This document shows, one piece after another, positions 20,536 to 32,419 of a stretch of DNA of 64,000 bases (position 1 is its first letter; every line of letters begins with the position of its first letter). The DNA is from Laccaria trichodermophora (taxonomy: Eukaryota > Basidiomycota > Agaricomycetes > Agaricales > Hydnangiaceae): positions 118,990-182,989 of the forward strand of contig JACTVC010000045.1 in NCBI GenBank assembly GCA_018417955.1, given 5' to 3'. The translations under genes and the position numbers were made by a program. A model generated the notes under the pieces. It ran no database searches. It was not told the origin of the DNA and worked only from the letters and a program-made list of their open reading frames with translations.

Positions 20536-21246
20536 TCAATGATGCGGTCCATGTAATTTCTGCAAATCAGGGTCCGGATACTCCGCCAACAAGGCTGGAT
20601 CCAAGTGGAAGTTTTCAGGGGACGGGGAGCATGGTGGTGGTACGTCGTTTGGGTCAAGAAGTAACAAACGTCGAGCAGTTGGCGAAAGTGTTGCGGGGAC
20701 GAAGAATGAGTTGGGGGTGAATGTAGGTCTAGAGGGACCTAGCTCCTCTGATAGGGGATCGTTGTCTGTGTCTGCGCCAGGCAGTGAGAGGACGGGAAGG
20801 CCCAGAGATGATGGTGAGATGATCACAGCATCATTGTTGGTGGGTAGAGGGGTGAATGACCGCATCAAAGGGGAAGAGGGAGAGCTGAGCTTCATGTTTT
20901 CATCATCTATAGAGGGGAGATGGGTATCGACGGGGAATTGGTGGAGGCGTTGATGGAGAAATGGATGGTGTGGAAAGAGGTGAGAGTGCAGTACTCGATT
21001 CTCCAGCTTTTGTGCTGATACAGTCATGATCGACTTGCATCGATTCCGGACTGGGTTCATCCCAAATATCTGGGGGTTGCAGGGGTATGGATCAGCCCCA
21101 TTGGGTATGTCAAGGAGGTGCAGGAACGGGTGGTATGAGGGCCCTGCAATTTCACACTGATGATAGCGGAGCGGGGGTGACAACGTCGACATAGATGGGG
21201 TATTGCATAAGAGATAAGAATGCTCTGGAGACTCAGTGGGTTGCAT
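20536..21246 (-). CDS. Ser/Pro-rich hypothetical protein, unit 1 (unrecognised)
   Basis: An open 236-residue frame, rich in Ser, Pro and Leu, ending LLAEYPDPDLQKLHGPHH. Recognisable segments are LPSIDDENMKLSSPSSP and LDPNDVPPP. No domain is recognised. The same C-terminal frame is open in every unit, but its upstream part differs: units 2-4 contain 67 extra nt (encoding SDLVFREPWIGYFQ) that are missing here and in unit 5, which moves the join into another upstream frame. It may be the 3' exon of a longer minus-strand transcript running through the 211-bp repeat block. Low complexity leaves coding status uncertain. Confidence 0.4.
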   Translation of the reverse strand: MQPTESPEHSYLLCNTPSMSTLSPPLRYHQCEIAGPSYHPFLHLLDIPNGADPYPCNPQIFGMNPVRNRCKSIMTVSAQKLENRVLHSHLFPHHPFLHQRLHQFPVDTHLPSIDDENMKLSSPSSPLMRSFTPLPTNNDAVIISPSSLGLPVLSLPGADTDNDPLSEELGPSRPTFTPNSFFVPATLSPTARRLLLLDPNDVPPPCSPSPENFHLDPALLAEYPDPDLQKLHGPHH

Positions 21247-21588
21247 GCGGGAAATGCTGTTGCTGTCTCACTCTGGAGAGAGAGGCGAGAGCAGAGGGTC
21301 TACGCCTTTGGACTTCAGGCACAAGGTGGATTGCGATGAAGATGATGATGTGGTATCGGTATCCAGCAAGTCTGCGCCAGATAATATAGGAGAGAGGCAC
21401 TGCGCAGATAAAATGGGAGAGAGACATGAGGATGATGATGACGCGTCACGCGGCATGCGTGACATCATGAAAAGCGTCGGTTGGTGGCATGGCCAGGGTC
21501 AACGTAGGTTGCATGGGGGGAGGCGAGAGTGGTGCCGGCGATTTGCGCACTGTGTGATGCATGACCAATGGGGAGTCGTAACAGGAGG

Positions 21589-22381
21589 GCGATTGCCGGA
21601 ACGTAAAAAATCAAATTTCAGCAGGGGGGTGGAGTGACACAAAGGAAATGAAACACAGCACTATGTGCTGCCACGTAACAATGGCCAGACTTTGAAAATA
21701 AGTGCAAGAGTGGTTCTTGAAGGTGATATCAGAAAAGACGAACAAAAGATGGGTGTAGGAAAAAGCTTACAATGTCTTCAAAGGTGGGTAGCAGGAGGGC
21801 GATTGCCGGAACTCGAAAAAACAAATTTGAGCCGTGGGGTGGAGTCACACCAAGAAAATGACAAGCAGCACTATGTGCTGCCACGTAGCGATGGCCGGAC
21901 TTGTAAAAATCGAAAAATAATTGCAAGAGTGAATCTTGACGGTGATATGAGAAAAGCAGAACAAAGAGAGGGTGTAGGAACAAGCTTACCATGCCTAGGA
22001 AGGTGGGTACGGCGAGGGCGATTGCCGGAACTCGAAAAATTGAATTTAAACAGTGAGGGGATGTATTGTAAAGATAAAATGCTGTAGCATCCTGTAGCGA
22101 TTGCCGGATGTCGAAATATCGAGTTTGAATGGTGTTCGAAAGACACAGCGGTGGAACCACATTTTCCAGAAAGCGATACGTCATGTCAGGCCAATCCAGA
22201 GGTAAGGTTGGAGGAATGATAGCGGTCCGCGGACGTCGAAAAATCAAAGAACAGATTTACACAAAGCCTGCGGCAAGGTAAACGAGGGTTCAGGACAGTA
22301 AAAACACACATAAAACTTACATGAGAAGATTTCCTCATGACAGCAATCCCCGGAACACCAAAAATCAAATCAAAATTGTGC
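21589..22381. repeat. Alternating 88/125-bp repeat block (about 211-bp period), unit 1
   Basis: The core GCGATTGCCGGAACTCGAAA recurs eight times in degenerate form at about 21589, 21676, 21799, 21887, 22016, 22099, 22223 and 22352, with spacings alternating near 88 and 125 nt. On the minus strand each core sits right after a pyrimidine-rich tract ending AG and is followed by GTAAGC or GTGTGA/C. The block therefore reads as successive mini-exons (about 41 and 49 nt) with short introns, encoding versions of FRVPAIAL. A minus-strand TATA-like GTATAAG lies at about 22784-22790 and an open start (MPRSCKSTRSVILHF) at 22497, so it may belong to one minus-strand gene ending near 20536. Confidence 0.7.
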
Positions 22382-23894
22382 CCCTCGCCAAACTTAGACA
22401 ATTCAAGTTCTATGGGAGGCAATACATTGTTGAGAGGTTTCATTAGCAAACGGAAGTGAAGGATCACAGACCGAGTTGACTTGCATGACCTAGGCATGCA
22501 TAATGGCTGAGACGACGAGTGCAGATGTGGTGGAGGAAAGCAAAGCTGTTTGGCCCAAAATAGAATTGTTAGTCAGCCTGGGGAAGAACAAACAAAATTT
22601 GACCCACCAGAGCGGGATTTGTGAACGTCGTCAACAACAACCTCTGACTGGATGGTGATGGTGAGTGAAAATGTAGCAACAACTTGCCAAGCAACTTACC
22701 TGACAATTCAGATGAGAGCCGGGCAGCATAGAGGCATAATGGAGGCAAGGGGAAGGGCGAGCATTCACATATTTCTGAATCTACTTATACCTCTGGGTGC
22801 CAAGGAAAATCAACAAAGTTTAGTGTGAGTAAGTATTGTCGGAAGTAACCAGCCGACAAACAATGCACGGGGACCTTGCAATTTTAGCTTGCCAACATTC
22901 CAGGAATAGAGCGATCAGGAGAATATTCTAGGGACACGCACCTCAAATCAAAAATCCGGAGCTATCAAACTTTGTGTCTTCGATTTTCTGCAGCTGAGCT
23001 TTTCCCCCCATTCCTCCTCCCCTCACCACTCAAATTCTTGCCCTCGCTAATTCTGCTTATCTACCAACTTCAAATTTTCTGGCATATGAATCTTTCCCCC
23101 TCCACCTGTGGTATGTAAATCCCGAATGACTGGATAGCTGGTCACGACTCCACTCTCATCACCATGCTTTTTCCAGCTACTCCGAAAATGCATGCGCTTC
23201 GTATCTAATTCAATGTGTCTGCCATATTTTACCATACTTACCATAAATTCTACTCTCCACGTCCAGCACTTTGCAAATCAGTGGGGATTTTGTTGTCAAG
23301 GACAATCTATGGCAATTGGTAAGTAATTGCTCTGCAGGAACAAAATTATCTCATGCGCGTTGTTTTTAGGTTTACGGCGTACATCTTGCAAACACCTCTC
23401 AACTCCGAGTCGTCGCATGTGAGCGTGAAACTTTTTCGGGAGATGAGTGGTCAGCTGTCGCCACTGGTGTGTACGTTTGATAACGTTCTTACCCTTCAAA
23501 CCTAATTTTTTTATCCTTGACATTCAGAAATCTAGCGCCTGCAGACGAGGGTACGAGCGGGAACCTGAGGCTACCACGTCACTATTTAAGCAGTCCCCTC
23601 GTCGTTCATGATTGTGCGCTCTTGGAGCTTTATTAGAACAGCTCCGTACAGGTCACCTCGCAGTGTTAGTCGGAGATATTATCCAAGTACACGTGTCTGA
23701 AGTCTGGGCATTTTGCGTAGCGCAAGATTGGAGCAGAGATGTGTACTCCAGACACGGCTCTTCTACCATTTCGTTTCTCCTACTTTCCTTTTCAATTAAT
23801 TCTGTACCCCCATGTTTTACGTAGTCATTTGAAATATAAGCTACTCAACGGTCTAACATGACGGTTTTGAAAAGGATTGAAAGAGATTAGAACG
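22382..23894. other. Unresolved stretch of unit 1, some exon-like pieces
   Basis: The minus strand near 22790-22500 has a TATA-like box, a tiny frame (MLALPLASIMPLCC) and a GTAAGT..CAG interval, as in a 5' exon and intron. The plus strand near 23265-23480 has two exon-like pieces joined by a GTAAGT..TAG interval; one frame reads SGDFVVKDNLWQL then VYGVHLANTSQLRVVACERE. No family was recognised. Confidence 0.35.
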
Positions 23895-25865
23895 CGACTT
23901 CCTCGTTTCCCGATTCTTCAACGCGCTTGGAACGCATCTGTACAATGAACATTTCAGGTTCTTTTTCGGAACCCTCGGAACCCTGTAAACCCTGTACCTG
24001 GATTTCCAGTGCTTTGGCCAGTGGAAGGTGTAACCTGGGCGCACTGCGCCCATCATCCCCTGCATTCTATACAATCCTCTACCTTTTTCTATTCGTAGTC
24101 TACAATTTGCAACTCATATAAATATTCGTGAATGTATTTGACATATTCTAGCGATGAACGAGTGCGCGGATGTACAGATACCCATTGTGAGGAGGATGAT
24201 GTCCTCCTCCCCCGATTCCGATTCCCCCAATACGCTTGAAACACATTCTCAAAACGAATACATCGGAACCCTGCCAACCCTGTGCCTAAACTTCCAGAAC
24301 TTTTGCCAGCGGAAGATGCGAGCGCGGAATCGCCGCGCTCATTCAATCCCTTGCATTTCATATTATTATCGACCTTCTTCCATTCATAGAGTATCATTTC
24401 TATCAAGCTACAACTTGTACGTGTATTATTACATGTAGTAGAGACTTCATAACAATGAACAAGCGTGCGGGCATGTAAATATTCCAAGCGAGGAGGATGA
24501 TCTCCTCCTCCCCCGAATCTCATTTCCCCATCTCACTTGAAACAGGTTCGTAAAGCGGACAGTCCTACGTGTCAGGGCCTTATTCAAAACCCTGCCAAGT
24601 ATGTACCTGAATTTCCAGAACTTTTGTCAGTGGAAGATACTAGCATGCGTGCACAACTTACCAGTATTCCGAATCACTCTCTAACTTCCTCCATTCGTAA
24701 TGCATCCTTTTCGTCCAAGTGTAGCTCGCATATCTATTCCTAAATCTATTCAAGACTTCTCAACAAATGGTAGCACAGTCGAGCACGCAAAAACGTACAT
24801 ATAATGATAACTTCCTCCTCCTCACCCAATTCCGTATCCATCGCGCTTAAAACGAATTGGCGAAACTGACGCTTTTACACGTCAGGGTCTTCCTTGGAAC
24901 AATGCCATCTGCGTGCCTGGATACCTGTAACCTTCCGTGAGCGAAAGATTACGGCGGGCGCGTAGTTTTCCATATTTCGTACCATTCCTGAAGTTCCTCC
25001 ATTCGCCGTATGCCAGATGTGCGCAATGACATCTCATGTATCTTTGCCTAATTCCTCAATAGTATCAGTGATTCGAGACGTTGACAGAGTCAGCGGACGT
25101 ACCTTCCGAGCGATAGGTGAGGATCTGCTCCTCCTCCCCCGATTCTACATCGCGCTTGAACCGCACACACGGATTTTCCATCTTGACGTGTCAGGGTGCT
25201 ATTCGGGTAGTATCCCCGGTGTCCCTGCACTTAGGAAATCAGAAGTTCTGGTGTAAGAAGTTTGTGAGCGAGTGTGTGCTCACCAAAGTGTTTATCGTCC
25301 GAATTCACCCTTTGTTGTAATATGCTTTCGCGTTTCTTGAATAAAGAAAGTTTCGAAATTTGTTTATTAATGTAGTAGAATTATAGTACACTCACCCGCG
25401 TAGGAAATACCAAAGCGTGTAAGTTCTTTGGGCGCTGAACGTGTCCTCCATCTCCTCTCCCGATTCCAAATCGAAAAACGGTGTTCTGAACTTTCAACTA
25501 TCAGAAAATAATTCATCAAGGGTCTGATGAATGTACGTACTTTGATATTGAACGATGTGGCTTGGATTTTCTTCAAGCGTTCTGCGCCTTTCGTGAATGG
25601 GAGCGATTCCCGTGTAGTAATGAAAATATCTGTCTGTGTAATTTAGTCGGTACTTCTTTCATAGATGGATTGAATGTACCTTGAGTGATACCTAATGAAA
25701 AAGTACACTGGACGACGCCTGAGTGAATTAAGAAACCAATGGAATGGATGGATACGAAACTTACGCAAAGATCGTTTCCTCCGTCCCCGGTTCCTTGGAT
25801 CCGAACCCTGCACCAAACGACACTCGGACCCTGCTTCCGTGATTTTTTTTTGCGTCACGTCAGTC
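23895..25865. repeat. Degenerate 300-330-bp tandem repeats, seven monomers, unit 1
   Basis: An anchor resembling CTCCTCCCCCGATTC followed about 15 nt on by a CGCTTGAA-like motif recurs at about 23900, 24203, 24504, 24811, 25129, 25451 and 25778. Most monomers continue with GGAACCCTG and TTCCAGAACTTTTG-type motifs. Divergence is high, and no common reading frame persists. Confidence 0.7.
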
Positions 25866-25898
25866 ACAACTCGGCTAGTTACTGCCAAGCGAGAAGAC

Positions 25899-27780
25899 CT
25901 ATAAAGACAGGGTGGTAAGTCCAGTATTTTTCATCAGCATCCACTTACTTACATTCCCTCTCCTCCTCCCTCTCCTCTCCTTCCATTGTCGACGTCCGCT
26001 CCCCTCTCACTCGTCGTCCTCCAATCGTCGTCGTCACGCTGGTAAGTCGTCTGTTCGTCGTCCGTCGTCGCTGATGTTGACGTCGCGTATCGAGTTTTTA
26101 GGACCTTCTGTCGATGCCTGACCTAACGGAACATTAGACGACAACAACCAGGTAAGTCAACGTCCTTTTTGTGATCCACAACGTTGACGTACCTTTGCTG
26201 ATATCCCTTTTCCGCAGGTTGATTGTGATGGCGCTGACGACAACAGTAAGTTTTCGTTAACATGAGTTCTGCACCTGGTCCTTGCTTACCACGCTGCTCA
26301 TGCCTCCCAGATTCCCCATCGTCAACTTGTCCGCCCCGATTGTATGCGACATGCACCATCGGATCGTTACGGATAGCTTGGAGGGGCGGAATAAGCGTTG
26401 TGAGGTGTGGATGATGGATCTGCAAAAGGTACGTCAGTGTCGTCCATTTCAACTCAAACACATGATGTTTACTCACCTGTTTCCAGCTTGTTCGTCGCAT
26501 CTCCCGTGTAACGAGCGCCCTGGGCCATCGATGAAACTCTAAGAGGTACGTTAACGTCTTTCCGCGTTTGAACTAATCACTTACCTGTGTCGTATAGCGT
26601 CGACGTGGTTTACAGAAGCATGACAACCTACGAAACGTAAGTCATCGTACACGATTCTCAAGAGGAACCAACTGACCTGAACGTTGTGGCTGAAGTTGGT
26701 GGATGGGCGTTGTGGCTGTGGGAAACGGTGAGCAGAGAGTAACGTTGTAACGTGTGACGATAGTGACTTGCCTCTTACCACCACCAGCTGCCCACGTCGT
26801 CGCCCATTCCACTGGGTTTTTCGTGCACGAAACCCTCGGCGTCGGCGCTTCCGACACGCAGCACGATGGACTCGACGGATGCTTTGAACACATAGGGTGG
26901 TAAGTCGTTGACCATGCATTGAAAGGTTTCGTGAACGCTTACCATTGTGTACTATCGCCAGAACGTCGACAATGCGACACGTTACGAGCAACTCGGTCGT
27001 CGAGGGATTACGGGGGGATAGACGAGCGTACAGCGTACAGAAAGGGTGCAAAAACAATGGTACGTGCGCCGTAACGTCGTGCACATTTCCCTCAACCTCA
27101 ACCCTCCCTCTCCCTCTTTGTTCCCAGCCTATCAACTCTCTCGCCAGCGCGAAACCTTCACATTCGCGGTACTCTACGTCCCCCCACTCGACTACGCCAA
27201 ACGCGCCCACGTAACGAGTGCCATGACTTGCAGGAGGCAAATGTGACCGCGTCCCACACGAACTTCAACATTCTCGACTCTCCCAACGTCGTTCCGAGGG
27301 CACTGAAGACCTCCCTTTTGCGTGGGGAGCTCGAACCTGGCCTAGACGATCAACACCACGCCCTCTGGAATCGTGTTCACCGTTGAACACGATGCGAAAC
27401 TCGGAGGCGCGTCGCGTTACTGTGATTGAAGGGATGGATGTGGGGAGAAGAAGGTTCACCCGGCGTATTTGCAGGCGACGGTCACGTTGAGTGGGGTTGG
27501 GAGTGTTTTTGAGCTCATTCGGCAGGCGTCTGAAGGGGGTGAAGAGTGGAGGCGGATAAAGGGGTCGGCGTAGGTTGGGAAGATTATGAGGTGAGTTATC
27601 GTCAATCCGAGCTGGGGGGACTTGTAGCTTACCTTTCCGTGTGTGTATCAGAAGGTGTACCATCGATCGGTCGCTGGCTGGGAACAACGTGAAACGCGCC
27701 AAGTCGATGGCGCTGCTCAAGCAAAGCAGGAACAGCTGCTTCGGTCGTTGTGGACGGATAGGTGCCCATCGCGGTGAAGG
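25899..27780 (+). pseudogene. Unrecognised multi-exon locus with TATA box, unit 1
   Basis: CTATAAAG at 25899-25906 is followed by at least ten intervals with GTAAGT/GTACGT donors and CAG/TAG acceptors spaced 30-150 nt apart, the layout of a small-exon basidiomycete gene. Readable pieces include HRIVTDSLEGRNKRCEVWMM, VRRISRVTSALGHR, NSPNVVPRALK-like text near 27290 and KVYHRSVAGNNV-like text near 27655. Frames do not join across the exons I tested, so it is either decayed or its exons are misjudged. No family is recognised. Confidence 0.35.
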
Positions 27781-27925
27781 GTTATCTGGGGATTAGAGAA
27801 CGAGGGTGGCGAATGGGAGGAACTGTTTGTACCACCAACTTGTTATGTATGCACAAAGTGTGAAGGTGATCATGAAAGAAGGATGGCACGCATACAAGTC
27901 AACACACAATATTACATCTCATTCC

Positions 27926-30178
27926 ATGCTCCGATCGGTCACCCGACTGTTGCCACCATCTTCTTATCGGATATCCCATCGTACAATGTCTTCCGCATTC
28001 ATCATACGACCTCAAGACACCCGTCCAGATTGCGCCTGGGGTTGACGTTGCAGAGCTCTGGAACTCCACTCCTCAGGGAGACAAGCCACCAAAAGTGGGG
28101 ACGACGCGGACGTTCTACAATACCCCACAGGGCAAGGTCACGACTGTCTCGTCTTTGGGAGGTGGCTTCGCGGAGAAGAGTGCTGATGCCAAAAGGGAAT
28201 TGGTCAGGAAGTCTGTTGGAAACGGCGTGAAGGCGTTGAAGGAGTTGGAAGGCGTCAAGATGTTACCGTGGATGAGTCTGTGGACCCTCACGCTGCTGGT
28301 CAGTTTTCCTTGCATTTGCATGGCCATTTATCTGATCCACTACTTTAGCTGTCGCCGCACATCTGGCTTTGTACAGCTTCACACTGAAGACCTCTCCGCC
28401 ATCGCGATTCAACCCCAATCTCACAGAACCCATTCCTCCGAAGCTTACCTTTGCGCCTCCAAGGAATGGGATGGAGGTGTTATTTTCGCCCAGGCCCAAA
28501 ACCTTGCTCGTACGGTGCGTACTCATGACACGTCATGAAATGTATCTTACCCATACTCTTGCAGCTCATGGAACTCCCAGCTAACATTCTTACGCCAACG
28601 GTTTGTATCTCCTCATGAGGTGTGACGCGAGATCCTGACACCCGCTCTAGGAGTTTACCAAGCGAGCGAAGGAAAATTTTGCTGACATTCCGAACGTCGA
28701 GATCATCGTCCGAGACGAAGCCTGGGCCGCTGAAAAAAACATGGTAACCCTCATCTGGACTCAATAAATCTACCTGATCTCATCGTCATTTCACAACGTT
28801 TTTCTTTCTGTGACACAAGGCACCACAGAGCCTGCGAAAATCCTCGAGATGTATGTGACCTCTTCCTTTCCCCTACGTCGTACTTACTTCCGGCAGTCAC
28901 TACAAAGGGGCCGCAAACAAAAACGCCCCACCACTGGCCTTTGTCGGAAAGAGTATCACGTTCGATTAGGGAGGCATCAGCTTGAAGCCTGGAGCTGCAC
29001 GTCCATCCCTTAATTCCCACCATTTCGTCGCTCATCTTAATTAGGGTATGAAACTCATGCGTGGAGACATGGGAGGCGCGGCGGCTGTCGTCTCGGCCGC
29101 ATGGGCCATCGCCAAATTGCAGCTACCGTACTGTATCTTTTCCAGCTTTCTCCGAACCTCTCTTAACTTTTGTTAGTGTCAATCTCGTTGTCACTACTCC
29201 TTTGACAGAGAACATGCCCGGACCCAGCGCTACCAAGCCTGGCGATATGTGAGCCCTCTATATCCGACCCTCCTTCACTGATGTTTACGATGGTGTACCC
29301 GTAGATTTTACGCCATGAACGGTAAATCGGTAGAAGTGGATAACACGGACGCCGAGGGGCGGTTAGTTCTTGCAGGTACGTCTCTCTTTGACCCCTCCAT
29401 TGCGCAGAGACGTGACTAATTCGGCAGATGCGATCTACTACACGGCAACCGAGTATAAACCACATACACTTATCGACGTCGCCACTCTCACAGGGTGAGA
29501 TCTACCCCCTCCTCCATGGCCGCCATGTTGATCTCATGCTTCTTAGAGCCATGGTCATCGCTGTTGGCGAGGTATATTCCGGCGTATTCTCAGTCCGTCC
29601 TTTTCCCTCAATGATGATATGACGTGAATTGTTTTGTAGACGTCAGACGAACTCTGGAACGAGCTCCACGGTGCGGGTGAGGTCGAGTACGATAGATTCT
29701 GGCGCATGCCGTTGGATGAAGATTTTGGCCCGCAAATTTATTCCAGTAATGCCGATTTGCAAAATGTGCGTTCTCTTTGACACCTCCCACTTCACCTCCT
29801 CCTGTCTTATCCCATCCTTTCAACTACCTTCACTTTATAGACCGGAGGTAGACCCGCAGGCTCATGCACAGCTGCGCTGTTCCTCAAAGCCTTCGCTGAG
29901 GGCGCCAGCCCCGAAGAAGGTAAAGAACCAGAGATGAAATGGGCACACATAGATATTGCTGGATCCATGGAGGTTTGTTTCTTCTTCATCTTTTACTCAA
30001 GTCTGTTGCTCACGTCTTCCCCCCGTAGGCTACGAGGCCCACGCCGTACCAAGAAAAGGGTATGACTGGTCGGCCTGTCAGGTGAGACTTTGTTTTGGAT
30101 GATTAGTGGAAGATGTATTAATCGTGGGTTTATAGGGCGTTGGTTGAGTATGTAACGCGGCTTGCTGGGGCGAAGTAA
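27926..30178 (+). pseudogene. M17 leucyl aminopeptidase, copy 2 (heavily disrupted)
   Basis: Same 15-exon layout as copy 1. Lesions: loss of 5 nt after 28003 (frameshift), loss of one G near 28259, a 10-nt deletion near 28457 between CCTC repeats, and a TAG at 28967-28969 directly after GKSITFD, inside the metal-binding motif, where copy 1 has Ser. The Gly after the catalytic Lys is also changed to Ser. It shares the GC donor with copies 1 and 5. The C-terminal exons remain almost identical to copy 1. Confidence 0.92.
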
Positions 30179-30634
30179 AGATACAGATTGGAATTACGGA
30201 GGCAAGTTGGCTCTGCGTGTAGAAGACAAGAAGTAGTTTGTCTTTGTTTCAAACAGGGAAGTTGGCTGAATGGGAGCCGCCATGGTGTCGGAAAAAAGTC
30301 AGACGAAGTGAAAAATGAAGCATAAGTTCTACTTTTTTCAACTTTTTTACATTGTCCGATCATAGTTTCACCTCCCCGCAGGGAGCTCATTTCAATTAAA
30401 AATGTCTGGCCACTGCAATTTTCGTGCAACGGCCAGACGTGGTTCGGCGTGACATATTTTACTGACTACCGACGTGAAGGGGTACTATTTACTCTCAGAA
30501 AAGGCCTAGACGAGGGTCAATGATGCGGTCCATGTAATTTCTGCAAATCAGGGTCCGGATACTCCGCCAACAAGGCTGGATCCAAGTGGAAGTTTTCAGG
30601 GGACGGGGAGCGTGGTGGTGGTACGTCGTTTGGG
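30179..30634. other. Convergent intergenic region with stem-loop (unit 2)
   Basis: Equivalent of 20198-20535; stem-loop at 30404-30438 with two mismatched pairs. Confidence 0.6.
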
Positions 30635-31293
30635 TCAAGAAGTAACAAACTTCGAGAGGTTGGCGAAAGTGTTGCGGGGACGAAGAATGAGTTGGGGGTG
30701 AATGTAGGTCTGGAGGGACCTAGCTCCTCTGATAGGAGATCGTCGTCTGTGTCTGCGCCAGGCAGTGAGAGGACGGGAAGGCCCGGAAATGATGGTGAGA
30801 TGCTCAGCGTCGTTGTTGGTGGGTAGAAGGGTGAATGACCACATCGAATGGGAAGAGGGAGAGTTGAGCTTCATGTCTTCATCATCTATAGAGGGGAGAT
30901 GTGGTATCGACGGGGAATTAGGGTGTTGGAAGTAACCTATCCACGGTTCGCGAAAGACAAGATCAGAGTCGATTTCGTCAAGAATTGGTGGAGGCGTTGA
31001 TGGAGAAATGGATGGTGTGGAAAGAGGTGAGAGTGCAGTACTCGATTCTCCAGCTTTTGTGCTGATACAGTCATGATCGACTTGCATCGATTCCGGACTG
31101 GGTTCATCCCAAATATCTGGGGGTTGCAGGGGTATGGATCAGCCCCATTGGGTATGTCAACGAGGTGCAGGAACGGGTGGTATGAGGGCCCTGCAATTTC
31201 ACACTGATGATAGCGGAGTGGGGGTGACGACGTTGACATAGATGGGGTATCGCATAAGAGATAAGAATGCTCTGGAGACTCAGTGGGTTGCAT
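30520..31293 (-). pseudogene. Ser/Pro-rich hypothetical locus, unit 2 (frame broken)
   Basis: Equivalent of 20536-21246. It contains the 67-nt segment absent in units 1 and 5 (SDLVFREPWIGYFQHP), so the frame from MQVDHDCISTKAGE (31087) is open. A 2-nt loss near 30810 (CTCAGCG where unit 3 has CTCATAGCG) shifts the frame before the conserved C-terminus. Confidence 0.4.
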
Positions 31294-31635
31294 GCGGGAA
31301 ATGCTGTTGCTGTCTCACTCTGGAGAGAGAGGCGAGAGCAGAGGGTCTATGCCTTTGGACTTCAGGCACAAGGTGGATTGCGATGAAGATGATGATGTGG
31401 TATCGGTATCCAGCAAGTCTGCGCCAGATAATATAGGAGAGAGGCACTGCGCAGATAAAATGGGAGAGAGACATGAGGATGATGATGACGTGTCACACGG
31501 CATGCGTGACATCATGAAAAGTGTCCGTTGGTGGCATGGCCAGGGTCAATGTAGGTTGCATGGGGGGAGGCAAGAGTGGTGCCGGCGATTTGCACACTGT
31601 GTGATGCATGACCAATGGGGAGTCGTAACAGGAGG

Positions 31636-32419
31636 GCGATTGCCGGAACGTAAAAAATCAAATTTCAGCGGGGGGGTGGAGTGACACAAAGGAAATGAAA
31701 CACAGCACTATGTGCTGCCACGTAACAATGGCCAGACTTTGAAAATAAGTGCAAGAGTGGTTCTTGAAGGTGATATCAGAAAAGACGAACAAAAGATGGG
31801 TGTAGGAAAAAGCTTACAATGTCTTCAAAGGTGGGTAGCAGGAGCGCGATTGCCGGAACTCGAAAAAACAAATTTGAGCCATGGGGTGGAGTCACACCAA
31901 GAAAATGACAAGCAGCACTATGTGCTGCCACGTAGCGATGGCCGGACTTGTAAAAATCGAAAAATAATTGCAAGAGTGAATCTTGAGGGTGATATGAGAA
32001 AAGCAGAACAAAGAGAGGGTGTAGGAAGAAGCTTACCATGCCTAGGAAGGTGGGTACGGCGAGGGCGATTGCCGGAACTCGAAAAATCGAATTTAAACAG
32101 TGAGGGGATGTATTGTAAAGATAAAATGCTGTAGCATCCTGTAGCGATTGCCGGATGTCGAAATATCGAGTTTGAATGGTGTTCGAAAGACACAGCGGCG
32201 GAACCACATTTCCCAGAAAGCAATACATTGTGTCGGGCCAATCCAGAGGTAAGGTTGGAGGAACGATAGTGGTCTGTGGACGTCGAAAAATCAAAGAACG
32301 GATTTACACAAAACCTGCAGCAAGGTAAACGAGGGTTCAGGACAGTAAAAACACACATAAAACTTACATGAGAAGATTTCCTCATGACAGCAATCCCCGG
32401 AACACCAAAAATCAAATCG
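31636..32419. repeat. Alternating 88/125-bp repeat block, unit 2
   Basis: Collinear with the block at 21589-22381, same eight cores. It differs mainly by CpG-type transitions. Confidence 0.7.

Larger units (their letters stand above)
17905..27920. repeat. 10-kb tandem repeat, unit 1
   Basis: First unit of the head-to-tail array. The left boundary is defined by where identity with the other units starts (ATTCCATGCTCCG, five bases before the LAP ATG). LAP start codons recur at 17910, 27926, 37957, 47929 and 57981, giving periods of 10016, 10031, 9972 and 10052 bp. Confidence 0.95.

Noticed and set aside
21589..22381. CRISPR-like array because of regularly spaced cores
   Set aside because: The cores are degenerate, the spacers are themselves related in alternation, and the organism is a fungus.
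23047..23244. Minus-strand 65-residue frame containing WKKHGDESGVV, repeated in each unit
   Set aside because: It overlaps plausible plus-strand exon borders and has splice-like motifs within it; no family or start evidence supports it as a gene.
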